A stretch of DNA of 64,000 nt from Burkholderiaceae bacterium. GTDB taxonomy: Bacteria; Pseudomonadota; Gammaproteobacteria; Burkholderiales; Burkholderiaceae_C. Position 1 is the first letter of the stretch, and each line of letters begins with the position of its first letter. The notes beneath the pieces were generated by a model. That model had not been told where the DNA came from, ran no database searches, and saw only the letters and a list, made by a program, of their open reading frames with translations. Positions 26,141 to 33,643 of the stretch are shown here, piece after piece. The stretch spans positions 26,326 through 90,325 of the forward strand of contig JAFALA010000072.1 of NCBI GenBank assembly GCA_019234815.1, read 5' to 3'. The translations under genes and the position numbers were made by a program.

Positions 26141-27220
26141 CTAACTGGCGTAGCCCATGTGCTGCCACAGCAACATGCCGCCGCGCAGATTGGCCACGCG
26201 CTCGAAGCCGGCCTGGCGCAGGATCACCGTGGCCTGGCCCGAGCGCATGCCCGAATGGCAGACCGACACCACCGGCTTGTCGCGCGGCAGCTCGGCCATG
26301 CGGCCGCGCAGCTGGTTCAAGGGAATGTTCAGCGCGCCGGCGATGCGGCCGAGTTCGCCGCCCAGCTCCTCGGGCTCCCGCACGTCGACCAGGGTCAGCT
26401 CGCGCAGATGGCTGGCGACCCAGTCCGGCTCGATCTCGAGCAGTCCAGCGTAGGTCTGCCGCACAGGGCCCCAGTCCGCCAGGCGAGGTGCCGCGCCGTC
26501 TTGCGGCTTGCCGCAGCGCAGGTTGGCGGGCAGGGCCACGGCCAAATGCTTGGGATGCGGCAGCTGCAGGTTTTCCATGAAGCCGACGAAGTCGCGCGCC
26601 TGGGCCTGGCCGCCGATGCGCGGGTTGTGCTGGCGTTCTTCGGCAATGGTGGACATGGTGCGTCCCGCATAGTCGTGGCCGGGAAACACCAGGCAGTCGC
26701 CGGGCAGGGTGAACAGCTGCTCGGTAATGGAGCGGTACAGCGTCAGGGCACTGCCATGCTGGAAATCGCAGCGCCCGGTGCCGCGGATCAGCAGGGCGTC
26801 GCCGGTGAACACGCGGCGCGGATCGTCCTGGTCGTCGCTCAGGAAGCTGAGGCATCCGTCGGTGTGGCCCGGCGTAGCGCGCACCTCCAGATGCCGCGAG
26901 CCAAAGTAGACGCGGTCGCCGTCGTCCAGCAGCAAGTCGGCGCCTTGCAGGTCGGCGCCGTAGCGCCTGGAGATGCCGATCCTGCAGGCGGTGGCCTGCT
27001 GCATCAGCCAGGCGCCGGTGACGTGGTCGGCATGGCAATGCGTGTCGAGTACCGCCACCAGCTTGAGTTCGAGTTCGTCCACCAGGGCGCGATCGCGCAG
27101 GTGCTGCTCGAACACGGTATCGATCAGCACGGCTTCACGGCTGAGCGGGTCGCCCACCAGGTAGGTGTAGGTGGAGGAATTGACGTCGAGCAATTGCCGA
27201 AAGACAAGGCGGTGCTGCAT
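26141..27220 (-). CDS. ETHE1-like persulfide dioxygenase fused to rhodanese
   Basis: 359 aa from ATG 27220 with a GGGAGTAGG site. Residues 1-240 form a metallo-beta-lactamase fold with THCHADHVTG, ATPGHTDG, FTGDALLIRGTGRCDFQHG and FPGHDYAGRT, which match ETHE1 persulfide dioxygenases. The C-terminal 100 residues are a rhodanese domain with VDVREPEELGGELGRIAGALNIP and the active cysteine in VSVCHSGMRSGQA. Fusions of this kind oxidise glutathione persulfide to sulfite and transfer sulfane sulfur during sulfide detoxification. It has no obvious sulfide oxidation partner nearby; the 99-aa gene upstream is only 4 bp away. Confidence 0.92.
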   Translation of the reverse strand: MQHRLVFRQLLDVNSSTYTYLVGDPLSREAVLIDTVFEQHLRDRALVDELELKLVAVLDTHCHADHVTGAWLMQQATACRIGISRRYGADLQGADLLLDDGDRVYFGSRHLEVRATPGHTDGCLSFLSDDQDDPRRVFTGDALLIRGTGRCDFQHGSALTLYRSITEQLFTLPGDCLVFPGHDYAGRTMSTIAEERQHNPRIGGQAQARDFVGFMENLQLPHPKHLAVALPANLRCGKPQDGAAPRLADWGPVRQTYAGLLEIEPDWVASHLRELTLVDVREPEELGGELGRIAGALNIPLNQLRGRMAELPRDKPVVSVCHSGMRSGQATVILRQAGFERVANLRGGMLLWQHMGYAS

Positions 27221-27224
27221 GGAC

Positions 27225-27524
27225 CTACTCCCGGGCGTCTGCACGACGCCTTGATGCCGTCTCGCGTTGCAGGGCCACGCGGATGCGTGCAATGGTGTCC
27301 TCCACCGGCGCGTGGCGCGACACCTCCAGCCCCAGCTTGCGGGCGATGGCGTTGACCCGCACGGGGTTGAGCGGAATGCCGCCCTGGTCGACGGCTTGGA
27401 TCAGGTCTTGCGCCAACTGCCACTCGGCACGCACGGGAAGCGGGCTTTTTGGCCTGGGCATGAGGTACCGCCCGAGGCGCGCAAAGCCGAGACGCAGCCT
27501 GTGTCTGAACAACGAAAAATCCAT
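27225..27524 (-). CDS. Small basic protein of unknown function
   Basis: 99 aa, rich in Arg, with MDFSLFRHRLRLGFARLGRYL, then AEWQLAQDLIQAVDQGGIPLNPVRVNAIARKLGLEV and a coiled Arg-rich end. The middle suggests a small helical, possibly nucleic-acid-binding unit (I do not recognise the family). It ends 4 bp before the persulfide dioxygenase start, so the two are cotranscribed. The IPLNPVRVNAIARKLGL segment is the best anchor for a homology search. Confidence 0.65.
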   Translation of the reverse strand: MDFSLFRHRLRLGFARLGRYLMPRPKSPLPVRAEWQLAQDLIQAVDQGGIPLNPVRVNAIARKLGLEVSRHAPVEDTIARIRVALQRETASRRRADARE

Positions 27525-27660
27525 GCCGCACTCTACCCTGGCGGGCTGGGCGCGTCAGTCTTTGCCATATTGGCTCGGGATTGTGCGGATTCCTACACGA
27601 ACTTTTGGGCTTTGAAAGCCTCGCCACCCCCCGCAATCAGGTGGTCTGCGTTAATCTACG

Positions 27661-27750
27661 TCCATCGAACTTGGACCGTTCGATGTGTATCTCCTCAGCC
27701 ACCGGACATAGGTGGATTCAACCCGGCTCGATGTGCCGGGTTTTTTCTTT
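27661..27750 (+). ncRNA. Candidate small RNA with three hairpins and an intrinsic terminator
   Basis: No gene occupies the 250 bp between 27525 and 27777, yet the plus strand has three consecutive hairpins: an 8-bp perfect stem CATCGAAC/GTTCGATG (27663-27685), CCACC/GGTGG (27699-27715) and AACCCGGC/GCCGGGTT followed by T6 (27720-27746). The single-stranded linker TATCTCCTCAG between the first two contains CTCCT, complementary to a Shine-Dalgarno sequence. No protein gene on this strand needs the terminator. TAATCT at 27652 could be a -10 box, but no good -35 is seen. Confidence 0.55.
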
Positions 27751-27777
27751 TGGGGCGTCCGAGAGCATGCGAGGCTT

Positions 27778-28545
27778 TCAATCCAGCGCGTGGAACAGCG
27801 CCACGAACTCCTGCGTCAGCTTGTGGCGCGGGTCGAGATGGATCATCGGGCGAGCCTGCTCGTGTGACTCCTTGATCTTCACGCTGGCGCTCAGGAAGGG
27901 CTGGCAGACCGGCAGGCCTTCGTCCACCAGCTCCTGCACGGTGCGCTGCGGCAGCGCGGCGCGGGCCTGGTACTGGTTGATGACGATGCCCTCGACGCTC
28001 AGGTCCGGGTTGTGGTCGGCTTCGATCTCCTTGACGTTGTCCAGCAGCGTGTAGAGCGCTCGGCGTGAAAAATCGTCGCAATCGAACGGGATCAGGCAGC
28101 GTTCGGCGGCGATCAGGGCCGAGCGGGTGTAGAAGTTCAGGGCCGGCGGGGTGTCGATCCAGATGCTGTCGTAGGTATCGCCGAGCTCCTGCAGGGCGTC
28201 GCGCAGCTTGTAGATCTTGTAGCGGCTCTCCAGCTTGCTGTGCAGTTCGTCGAGCAAGGGGCTGGCGGGCATCAGGTCCAGGTTCTCCCAGGGCGTGTTG
28301 ACGATGAAGTCGCTGGTCTGGGGCGTGCGGATGCTGAATTTCAACGTGGTCTCGAAGAACTCGGCGGCGCCGGGCAGCTCAGGCTCTTCGGCGCCCCGGC
28401 CCAGCAGGTAGTGGCTGGAATTGCCCTGGCAATCCAGGTCGATCACCAGTGTGCGCAGGCCCTGCTGGGCCGAAATGGCCGCCAGGTTGCAAGTGATGGT
28501 GGATTTGCCGACGCCGCCCTTCTGATTGAACACCACACGCCGCAT
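27778..28545 (-). CDS. ParA-family ATPase
   Basis: 255 aa from ATG 28545 with AGGAGG 7 nt upstream; an earlier ATG lacks such a site. The deviant Walker A motif KGGVGKST (residues 9-16), LVIDLDCQGNSS, the Walker B region WIDTPPAL and VINQYQARAALPQRTVQELV mark a MinD/ParA-type ATPase. No ParB or centromere-like repeats adjoin, so this orphan is more likely a chromosomal positioning ATPase than a plasmid partition gene. The closest-looking relatives are orphan ParA proteins found across Burkholderiales. The function in positioning is inferred. Confidence 0.9.
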   Translation of the reverse strand: MRRVVFNQKGGVGKSTITCNLAAISAQQGLRTLVIDLDCQGNSSHYLLGRGAEEPELPGAAEFFETTLKFSIRTPQTSDFIVNTPWENLDLMPASPLLDELHSKLESRYKIYKLRDALQELGDTYDSIWIDTPPALNFYTRSALIAAERCLIPFDCDDFSRRALYTLLDNVKEIEADHNPDLSVEGIVINQYQARAALPQRTVQELVDEGLPVCQPFLSASVKIKESHEQARPMIHLDPRHKLTQEFVALFHALD

Positions 28546-28652
28546 GTCGCCTCCTGCAGACTGATTGAAGCTTGTATTGTGCATTGCAGCATCGGACCAT
28601 GGATGCAGATTGCATCAAATTTCGTGCTGTTGGCGAGACGTTGCCTGCAGTT

Positions 28653-29423
28653 TCAGGGTACAGGGGTGTCTGGGTGCAGCGGCTGGAGCAGCGCCAGCCG
28701 GCCATCGGTGCGGTAGTGGTCGCCGCCGCCGTTCTTGCCTTCCAGCGCGGTCTGGAAGCCCTCGATCCAGGTCACCGTGATCTGGCCGCCGGACTGCAGG
28801 TCGGCCAGCAGCTTGTCGCGCTCCTGGTCGACCTCGGCCGCGATGTGGTGGGTGATCTGGCCCGTGGTGTGGCTCAGTCCCACGCCGACGTCGAACGTGG
28901 CGGCGCCTATCCACATGGCGCGGTCGAGCGCGTCGCGTCGCTCGGCCATCCAGAAGCGCACGTGGTGGCGCCGGGACGGATCGCCGTGCGCGGCCTGCTC
29001 GAACGCGAGATCCTGGCGGCGCCCGTTGACGAACAGGTCGCTCACGGGCGCGTCGTCATAGGGTTTGTGCACAACGCTGTCGAGCGCGATGCGCAGGGAA
29101 CTGCGCAGGGTGATGGGGTCGGCGGCAAACCAGTGCGACTTCAGCATCAGGTGCTGGAGTTCGGACTCGGTGCCCACGAAAGCCACGTTCAGCGGGTCGC
29201 CCGGGATGCCGGCCGAGGTGAAGGCCCGTACGCCGACCTCGCTGAGCGCCGGATGGCGGCGTTCCACGAAGCGCCAGGCCGAGGGCAGGAACTCATAGGT
29301 AAACGCCACGTAGCCGGTCAGCCCGAGCAGGACCAGCGCCACCACCACGCCGAGGCGGAAGCGATGCGAAGGCAGGGAGGCCGTCGTGCTGGATGTTTTG
29401 CTGGATGTCGTGCTGGAATCCAT
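28653..29423 (-). CDS. LssY C-terminal domain protein, membrane-anchored
   Basis: 256 aa from ATG 29423 (MDSSTTSSK); an ATG at 29753 would give an improbable 110-residue leader overlapping modA. One N-terminal transmembrane helix (LGVVVALVLLGLTGYVAF) is followed by the LssY_C domain: GDPLNVAFVGTESELQHLM, KSHWFAADPITLRSSL, APVSDLFVNGRRQDLAFEQ and HHVRFW. LssY was named from the Legionella type I secretion region; the domain's biochemical role is unknown and it is also found with PAP2 phosphatases. The gene is divergent from modA across 139 bp. Confidence 0.85.
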   Translation of the reverse strand: MDSSTTSSKTSSTTASLPSHRFRLGVVVALVLLGLTGYVAFTYEFLPSAWRFVERRHPALSEVGVRAFTSAGIPGDPLNVAFVGTESELQHLMLKSHWFAADPITLRSSLRIALDSVVHKPYDDAPVSDLFVNGRRQDLAFEQAAHGDPSRRHHVRFWMAERRDALDRAMWIGAATFDVGVGLSHTTGQITHHIAAEVDQERDKLLADLQSGGQITVTWIEGFQTALEGKNGGGDHYRTDGRLALLQPLHPDTPVP

Positions 29424-29562
29424 GGCGGGGCACTCAAAGCGTATAGGGCGCAGTGTCGCACGGGGCCGTGCCCGCGGCGGCACTAGGCTATATTGCGTGC
29501 CACCGCTGCGGGCCTGCGGGATCGACGGGCAGCGGTACAGACCACAGGGCGAATGAGCGGCG

Positions 29563-30339
29563 ATGGCTTGGCGGCAGATTTTTCGAAGGTGGGCGGCACA
29601 AATGGCGGTATGGGCCATGGCCTGCCTGTCTGCGCACGCGGCGGACACCGGCGCGACATTGACCGTATCGGCGGCGGCCAGCCTGCGCAATGCCTTCGTG
29701 GCCTTGGCGCCCGGCTTCGAGGCCCGGCATCCCGGCGCGCACCTGGCCTTCAACTTCGCCGCGTCCGATGCCTTGCTGGCTCAGATCCTGAGCGGCGCAC
29801 CCGTGGACGTGCTGGCAACGGCCGACCCGCAGACGATGGACCGCGCCCAGGACCAGCGCCTGTTGCTGCCGGGTTCGCGCCATCTCTTCGCGCGCAATTC
29901 GCTGGTGCTGGTCGTGCCGCTGCACGGTACCCAGGCCTTGACCCAGCTTGACGGACTCAAGCAGGCATCGATCCAGCGCATTGCCCTGGGCCAGCCCAGC
30001 GGCGTGCCGGCGGGCCGCTATGCCAAGAGCGCGCTGGAGGCCGCCCATCTTTGGGCCGCGGTCGAGGGCAAGGCCGTGTATGCGCTCAATGTCAGGCAGG
30101 CGCTTGACTACGTGGCGCGCGGCGAGGTGGACGCTGGCTTTGCCTACGCCAGCGACGCCAGGACCGCGCTCGACAAGGTGCGTGTGGCCTTGGCGGTGCC
30201 GACCCCAGAGCCCATCGTGTATCCGGTCGCCGCCGTGGCTGGAACGCCGCACGCCGAATTGGCGCGGCAGTTCATCGCCTACCTTCTTTCACCTGCGGCA
30301 CAGGCGGTGCTGTCGCAATCCGGATTCGAGCGCCCTTGA
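29563..30339 (+). CDS. modA: Molybdate ABC transporter, periplasmic binding protein
   Basis: 258 aa with a signal peptide ending at CLSAHA. The family markers are VSAAASLRNAF with the serine that binds oxyanion, FNFAASDALLAQILSGAPVDVLATAD, ARNSLVLVVP, GVPAGRYAKSALE and the terminal ALDYVARGEVDAGFAYASD. It captures molybdate or tungstate for the ModBC importer. It is the first gene of a tightly overlapping modABC operon, which supplies molybdenum cofactor biosynthesis. An ATG at 29605 is an alternative start. Confidence 0.94.
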   Translation: MAWRQIFRRWAAQMAVWAMACLSAHAADTGATLTVSAAASLRNAFVALAPGFEARHPGAHLAFNFAASDALLAQILSGAPVDVLATADPQTMDRAQDQRLLLPGSRHLFARNSLVLVVPLHGTQALTQLDGLKQASIQRIALGQPSGVPAGRYAKSALEAAHLWAAVEGKAVYALNVRQALDYVARGEVDAGFAYASDARTALDKVRVALAVPTPEPIVYPVAAVAGTPHAELARQFIAYLLSPAAQAVLSQSGFERP

Positions 30340-31043
30340 ACCATTGGGCGCCAACATGGCCGGGCGCCTGGGGCGATGCCTGGGTGGCGCTGGCGCTGTC
30401 ACTGAAGGTGGCGGGCTGCGCGACGGCGATCGATCTGGTGCTGGGCGTGACGCTGGGGCAGGTCCTGGCGCGCCGGCGGTTTCCGGGGCGCGATCTGCTC
30501 GATGCGATCCTGACCCTGCCCCTGGTGCTGCCGCCCACCGTGTTGGGCTACTACCTGCTGGTGCTGGTGGGACGGCGCGGCGCCTTGGGCGCCTGGCTGC
30601 ATGACAGCCTGGGCGTGGAGTTGATCTTCACCTGGCAGGGCGCCGCGCTGGCCGCCGCGCTGGTGGCATTCCCCTTGGTCTTGAAATCCGCCCGCGCCGC
30701 CTTCGAAGGCGTGGATCCGCAGCTCCTGCGTGCCGGCCGCGTGCTGGGCCTGGGCGAGTGGGCGCTGTTCTTCAGGGTCAGCCTGCCGCTGGCCTGGCGC
30801 GGCATCCTGGCCGGCGTGCTGCTGGCCTTTGCGCGCGCCATGGGCGAGTTCGGCGCCACGCTGATGGTGGCGGGCAGCATTCCCGGGCGCACGCAAACAC
30901 TGTCGCTGGCGGTCTATGAGGCCGTGCAGGCCGGGCAGGACGATCTGGCGCAATTGCTGGTGCTGATCATCTCGGTGGTCTGCGTGCTGGTGCTGGTGCT
31001 GGCGGGGCGGCTGTTGCCGCGCGCCGCGCGGAGGCCGGCATGA
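30336..31043 (+). CDS. modB: Molybdate ABC transporter, permease
   Basis: 235 aa with about five membrane spans. The start is TTG 30336, overlapping the modA stop as TTGA. The permease has LTLPLVLPPTVLGYYLLV and the cytoplasmic EAA loop RAGRVLGLGEWALFFRVSLPLAWRGILAG, followed by FARAMGEFGATLMVAGSIPG, which is highly characteristic of ModB. Two copies form the transmembrane path for molybdate. The 3' end overlaps modC by 4 nt (ATGA). Confidence 0.95.
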   Translation: MNHWAPTWPGAWGDAWVALALSLKVAGCATAIDLVLGVTLGQVLARRRFPGRDLLDAILTLPLVLPPTVLGYYLLVLVGRRGALGAWLHDSLGVELIFTWQGAALAAALVAFPLVLKSARAAFEGVDPQLLRAGRVLGLGEWALFFRVSLPLAWRGILAGVLLAFARAMGEFGATLMVAGSIPGRTQTLSLAVYEAVQAGQDDLAQLLVLIISVVCVLVLVLAGRLLPRAARRPA

Positions 31044-31726
31044 GCTTCGAGATCGAGCTGCGCAAGACCCTGGTCAGCGATGGGCGTGAATTCCGCCTCG
31101 ACGTGCAATTCAAGACCGACGCGTCGCGCGTGGTGGTGATCGGGCCGTCGGGCGCTGGCAAAAGCCTGATGCTGCAGGCCATGGCGGGCCTGCTGGACCT
31201 GGAATTCGGCCGCGTGCGCGTCGATGCGCAATGGCTGCAGGACAGCACGCGCGGACTGAACCTGCCCAGCAGGCAGCGGCGGCTCGGCTTCGTGTTTCAG
31301 GACTACGCCCTGTTTCCGCACTTGAACGTGCGGCAGAACATTGCCTTTGGCTTGCGGCAGGGTTGGCTCAACCCGCGCCGCCTGGTTGCGTCGAGCGCGT
31401 CGAGCGAGATGGAGGCGGTGGTCGAGCGCAGCCTGCAGCGCTTTGAATTGACCGAGGTTGCCGGCCTGCTGCCGCAGGCCTTGTCGGGCGGGCAACGCCA
31501 GCGCACGGCGCTGGCGCGTGCCTTGGCGTCCGAGCCCGGCGCCTTGCTGCTGGACGAGCCCTTTTCAGCGCTGGACCCCGCCTTGCGCGAACGCATGCGC
31601 GACGAGCTGGCCGCGCTGCTGGAGCGCTTGCAGCTCCCCATGCTGATGATCACGCACGACGCCGAAGACGTGCGACGCTTTGCCCAGCAGAGTTTCGAGC
31701 TGGCGCAGGGCCGCGTGCAACGCTGA
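31040..31726 (+). CDS. modC: Molybdate ABC transporter, ATP-binding protein (short form)
   Basis: 228 aa. Walker A GPSGAGKS, Q-loop FQDYALFPH, signature LSGGQRQRTALARAL, Walker B ALLLDEPFSALD and the switch histidine in MLMITHDAEDV are all intact, so the ATPase should work. Typical ModC proteins are near 350 aa and carry a C-terminal TOBE/Mop domain that binds molybdate; it is absent here and the protein ends after the nucleotide-binding domain. The frame ends cleanly at TGA, so this looks like a natural short form. Convergent with the VOC gene, stops abutting. Confidence 0.93.
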   Translation: MSFEIELRKTLVSDGREFRLDVQFKTDASRVVVIGPSGAGKSLMLQAMAGLLDLEFGRVRVDAQWLQDSTRGLNLPSRQRRLGFVFQDYALFPHLNVRQNIAFGLRQGWLNPRRLVASSASSEMEAVVERSLQRFELTEVAGLLPQALSGGQRQRTALARALASEPGALLLDEPFSALDPALRERMRDELAALLERLQLPMLMITHDAEDVRRFAQQSFELAQGRVQR

Positions 31727-32146
31727 TCACCATTGGCCGACGTTGGGCATGCTGGCCCAGGGTTCGGCAGGAGGCAGCGCCGCGCCGCTTTGCAGCAGCT
31801 CGATCGAGACCTGGTCGGGTGAGCGTACAAAGGCCATGCGCCCGTCGCGCGGCGGCCGGTTGATGGTCACGCCATGCGCCATCAGCCGCTCGCAGGTGGC
31901 GTAGATGTCGTCCACGGCATAGGCCACATGGCCGAAGTTGCGCCCGCCGCTGTAGACCTCCGGGTCCCAGTTGTAGGTCAGCTCGATCTGCGCCTCGGTG
32001 TCGCCGGGGGCGGCCAGGAAGATCAGGCTGAAGCGGCCCGCCTCGTGGTCGGTGCGCCGCAGCTGGGTCAGTCCCAAGGCCTCACAATAGAACTTCAAGG
32101 AGGCGTCCAGATCGGTGACGCGCACCATGGTGTGCAGGTATTTCAT
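31727..32146 (-). CDS. gloA: VOC-family protein, probable lactoylglutathione lyase
   Basis: 139 aa. The glyoxalase I pattern is visible: MKYLHTMVRVTDLDASLKFYCEALGL with the first metal His6, AQIELTYNWDPEVYSGGRNFGHVAYAVDDI with Glu54 and His73, and a terminal SIELLQ with Glu116. These four residues are the nickel/zinc ligands of GloA, which converts the hemithioacetal of methylglyoxal and glutathione to lactoylglutathione. The window also encodes methylglyoxal synthase, though far away. The C-terminal tail is about 15 residues longer than in E. coli. Confidence 0.88.
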   Translation of the reverse strand: MKYLHTMVRVTDLDASLKFYCEALGLTQLRRTDHEAGRFSLIFLAAPGDTEAQIELTYNWDPEVYSGGRNFGHVAYAVDDIYATCERLMAHGVTINRPPRDGRMAFVRSPDQVSIELLQSGAALPPAEPWASMPNVGQW

Positions 32147-32216
32147 TGCTTCCCTCAGAGTTTTCGTCATTTTGACGCTGTGCGAGACTGACCGTCCCTG
32201 AATCTCTGCAACCGAT

Positions 32217-32387
32217 ATGAAGATCTGCGTACTGGACATGGGTGCCATTGGCGACCGCGTCGGCTGCGCCGTGGCGCAGACGCCCAAGCAGCGCTGTGCG
32301 GTCACGCGCAAGCTCGGCGCGGTGCGCGAAATCGGCCAGCACCTGGGGCTGGCCCGGCTGATGGCGCAGATCCGCGGCCTGCTCTGA
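32217..32387 (+). pseudogene. Remnant of a ketopantoate reductase (PanE/ApbA)-like gene
   Basis: A 56-codon frame starts MKICVLDMGAIGDRVGCAVAQ, which is the N-terminal dinucleotide-binding strand of the PanE/ApbA family with the G-x-G-A-I-G motif spoiled (DMGAIG). It then jumps to an unrelated-looking, helix-like end (EIGQHLGLARLMAQIRGLL). Full-length members have about 300 residues, so most of the gene has been deleted. It lies between gloA and nnrU and has no evident ribosome-binding site. It could still make a short peptide, but a decayed gene is the simpler reading. Confidence 0.6.
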
Positions 32388-32394
32388 CAGTGTT

Positions 32395-32967
32395 TCAGCC
32401 GAACGGCCGCACGCCGATCAGCACGCCATGGGCCCAGAAGGCCACCAGGGCCCAGGCCGCGGCGCCCAGCAGCAGGGTGCGGACCAGCGCGGTGCTGGTG
32501 GGCGTGCCGCTCAAGGCGATGGGTCCGCGCCCGCGCGCCGATCGGAAGCACAGCACCGCCCACACCAGGAAGCTGCCGAACAGCACGACGTCGGCCAGGC
32601 TGCCATTGGCCAGCAAGTGGGCGAACGCCCAGGTCTTGACCGACAGCACCATGGGGTGCTGCAGCCGCGCCTTGATCGGGTTGTTGGGCACGTAGGTGGC
32701 CACCAGCAGCACCATGGCCACGAGCATCAGCAGCGCGGTCAGGTGGCGCAGCGCCAGCGGCGGCGTCCAGAGCATGGTCGTGTCCTGCCGGGCCTGCCCA
32801 TAGCCCCACAGCAGCAAGGCAAAGCCGGCCAGCGAGATCAGGCTGTAGACGGCCCGCCAGGCGTTGGGGCCGATGCGCACCATGGTGCGCATGCGCCAGT
32901 CGTCCGCGAAGATGCGTATCGAGTGCACGCCCAGGAACAGCAGCAGTCCGAGAATCAGGTAAGGCAT
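32395..32967 (-). CDS. NnrU-family membrane protein
   Basis: 190 aa from ATG 32967, with six hydrophobic helices. The conserved opening LGLLLFLGVHSIRIFADDWR, then RIGPNAWRAVYSLISLAGFALLLWGYGQAR, the loop VPNNPIKARLQHPMVLSVKTWAFAHLLANG and a terminal FWAHGVLIGVRPFG are diagnostic. NnrU was found beside nitrite and nitric-oxide reductase genes, and related proteins take part in carotenoid isomerisation and haem-dependent processes. No denitrification genes are adjacent here, so the physiological role stays open. Several conserved histidines within membrane spans could coordinate haem or metal. Confidence 0.93.
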   Translation of the reverse strand: MPYLILGLLLFLGVHSIRIFADDWRMRTMVRIGPNAWRAVYSLISLAGFALLLWGYGQARQDTTMLWTPPLALRHLTALLMLVAMVLLVATYVPNNPIKARLQHPMVLSVKTWAFAHLLANGSLADVVLFGSFLVWAVLCFRSARGRGPIALSGTPTSTALVRTLLLGAAAWALVAFWAHGVLIGVRPFG

Positions 32968-33027
32968 GTCCAACCTTTCGTGTTTTGACTGGGACGCTTT
33001 GTACGACAAATCTCTCGGCGGTCGCAA

Positions 33028-33495
33028 TCAGGCATTGCGATCGACCTTCAGCGCCAAGACCACGGACGTGGTGGTCTTGATCACGCCCTCCATGTCGCCG
33101 ATCTCGTCGAGCAGCGCGTCCAGCCGCATGGTGGTGGCGGCGCGCAGCAGCGCCATGTAGTCGAACTCCCCGCTGACCGAGGCCAGTTGCCGCAGTTCCG
33201 GCAGGCGGCTCAGGCGCCGGATCACGGCCTGCTGGCTCTTGGGGCTGATGGCGATGCCCACATAGGCCTGCACGCCGCGGTCCAGGGCCTCGCTGCCCAG
33301 CCTGGCGGTGTAGCCCACGATCACGCCGTCGGCTTCCAGCCGCGCCAGCCGCGCCACCACCGTGGTGCGCGCGATGCTGAGCTTGCGCGCCAGCTGTGCC
33401 GTGCTTTCGCGGGCATTGGCCTGCAGGAGTGCGATCAGATCGCGGTCGACCTGGTCGCGCGGCGCGGCCAAGGTGGCGTTGGCATGGGACGTCAT
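33028..33495 (-). CDS. Lrp/AsnC-family regulator of the lysine-degradation operon
   Basis: 155 aa from ATG 33495 with an AAGAAGG ribosome-binding site. The helix-turn-helix (DRDLIALLQANARESTAQLARKLSIARTTVVARLARLE) is followed by the RAM domain (AYVGIAISPKSQQAVIRRLSRLPELRQLASVSGEFDYM). It is divergent from a lysine/saccharopine dehydrogenase-like gene followed by an aldehyde dehydrogenase, the standard position for a lysine-responsive activator. The 148-bp spacer holds repeated CGACGAAT half-sites that could be its operator. Confidence 0.92.
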   Translation of the reverse strand: MTSHANATLAAPRDQVDRDLIALLQANARESTAQLARKLSIARTTVVARLARLEADGVIVGYTARLGSEALDRGVQAYVGIAISPKSQQAVIRRLSRLPELRQLASVSGEFDYMALLRAATTMRLDALLDEIGDMEGVIKTTTSVVLALKVDRNA

Positions 33496-33533
33496 GGAAA
33501 ACCCTTCTTTGCGTCGAAGTGGCGATGCGTGAT

Positions 33534-33588
33534 GACGAATCGTCGAATTCATACTATTTTCCGACGAATTGATGCTTTATTTCGTCAG
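33534..33588. promoter_or_regulatory. Putative Lrp-type operator repeats
   Basis: The short palindrome GACGAATCGTC (33534-33544) is followed at about two helical turns by CGACGAAT (33562) and an inverted TTCGTC (33581). The repeats sit between the divergent Lrp gene and the dehydrogenase gene, an arrangement expected for cooperative Lrp binding. Confidence 0.45.
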
Positions 33589-33643
33589 TGACTGTTCCTA
33601 GACTGCGGCCCATCACACACCCGTCTATTCGAGGAGCTACACC

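Noticed and set aside
27778..28545. Plasmid partition locus at the ParA gene
   Set aside because: No ParB, replication gene or iterons are adjacent; surrounding genes are chromosomal.
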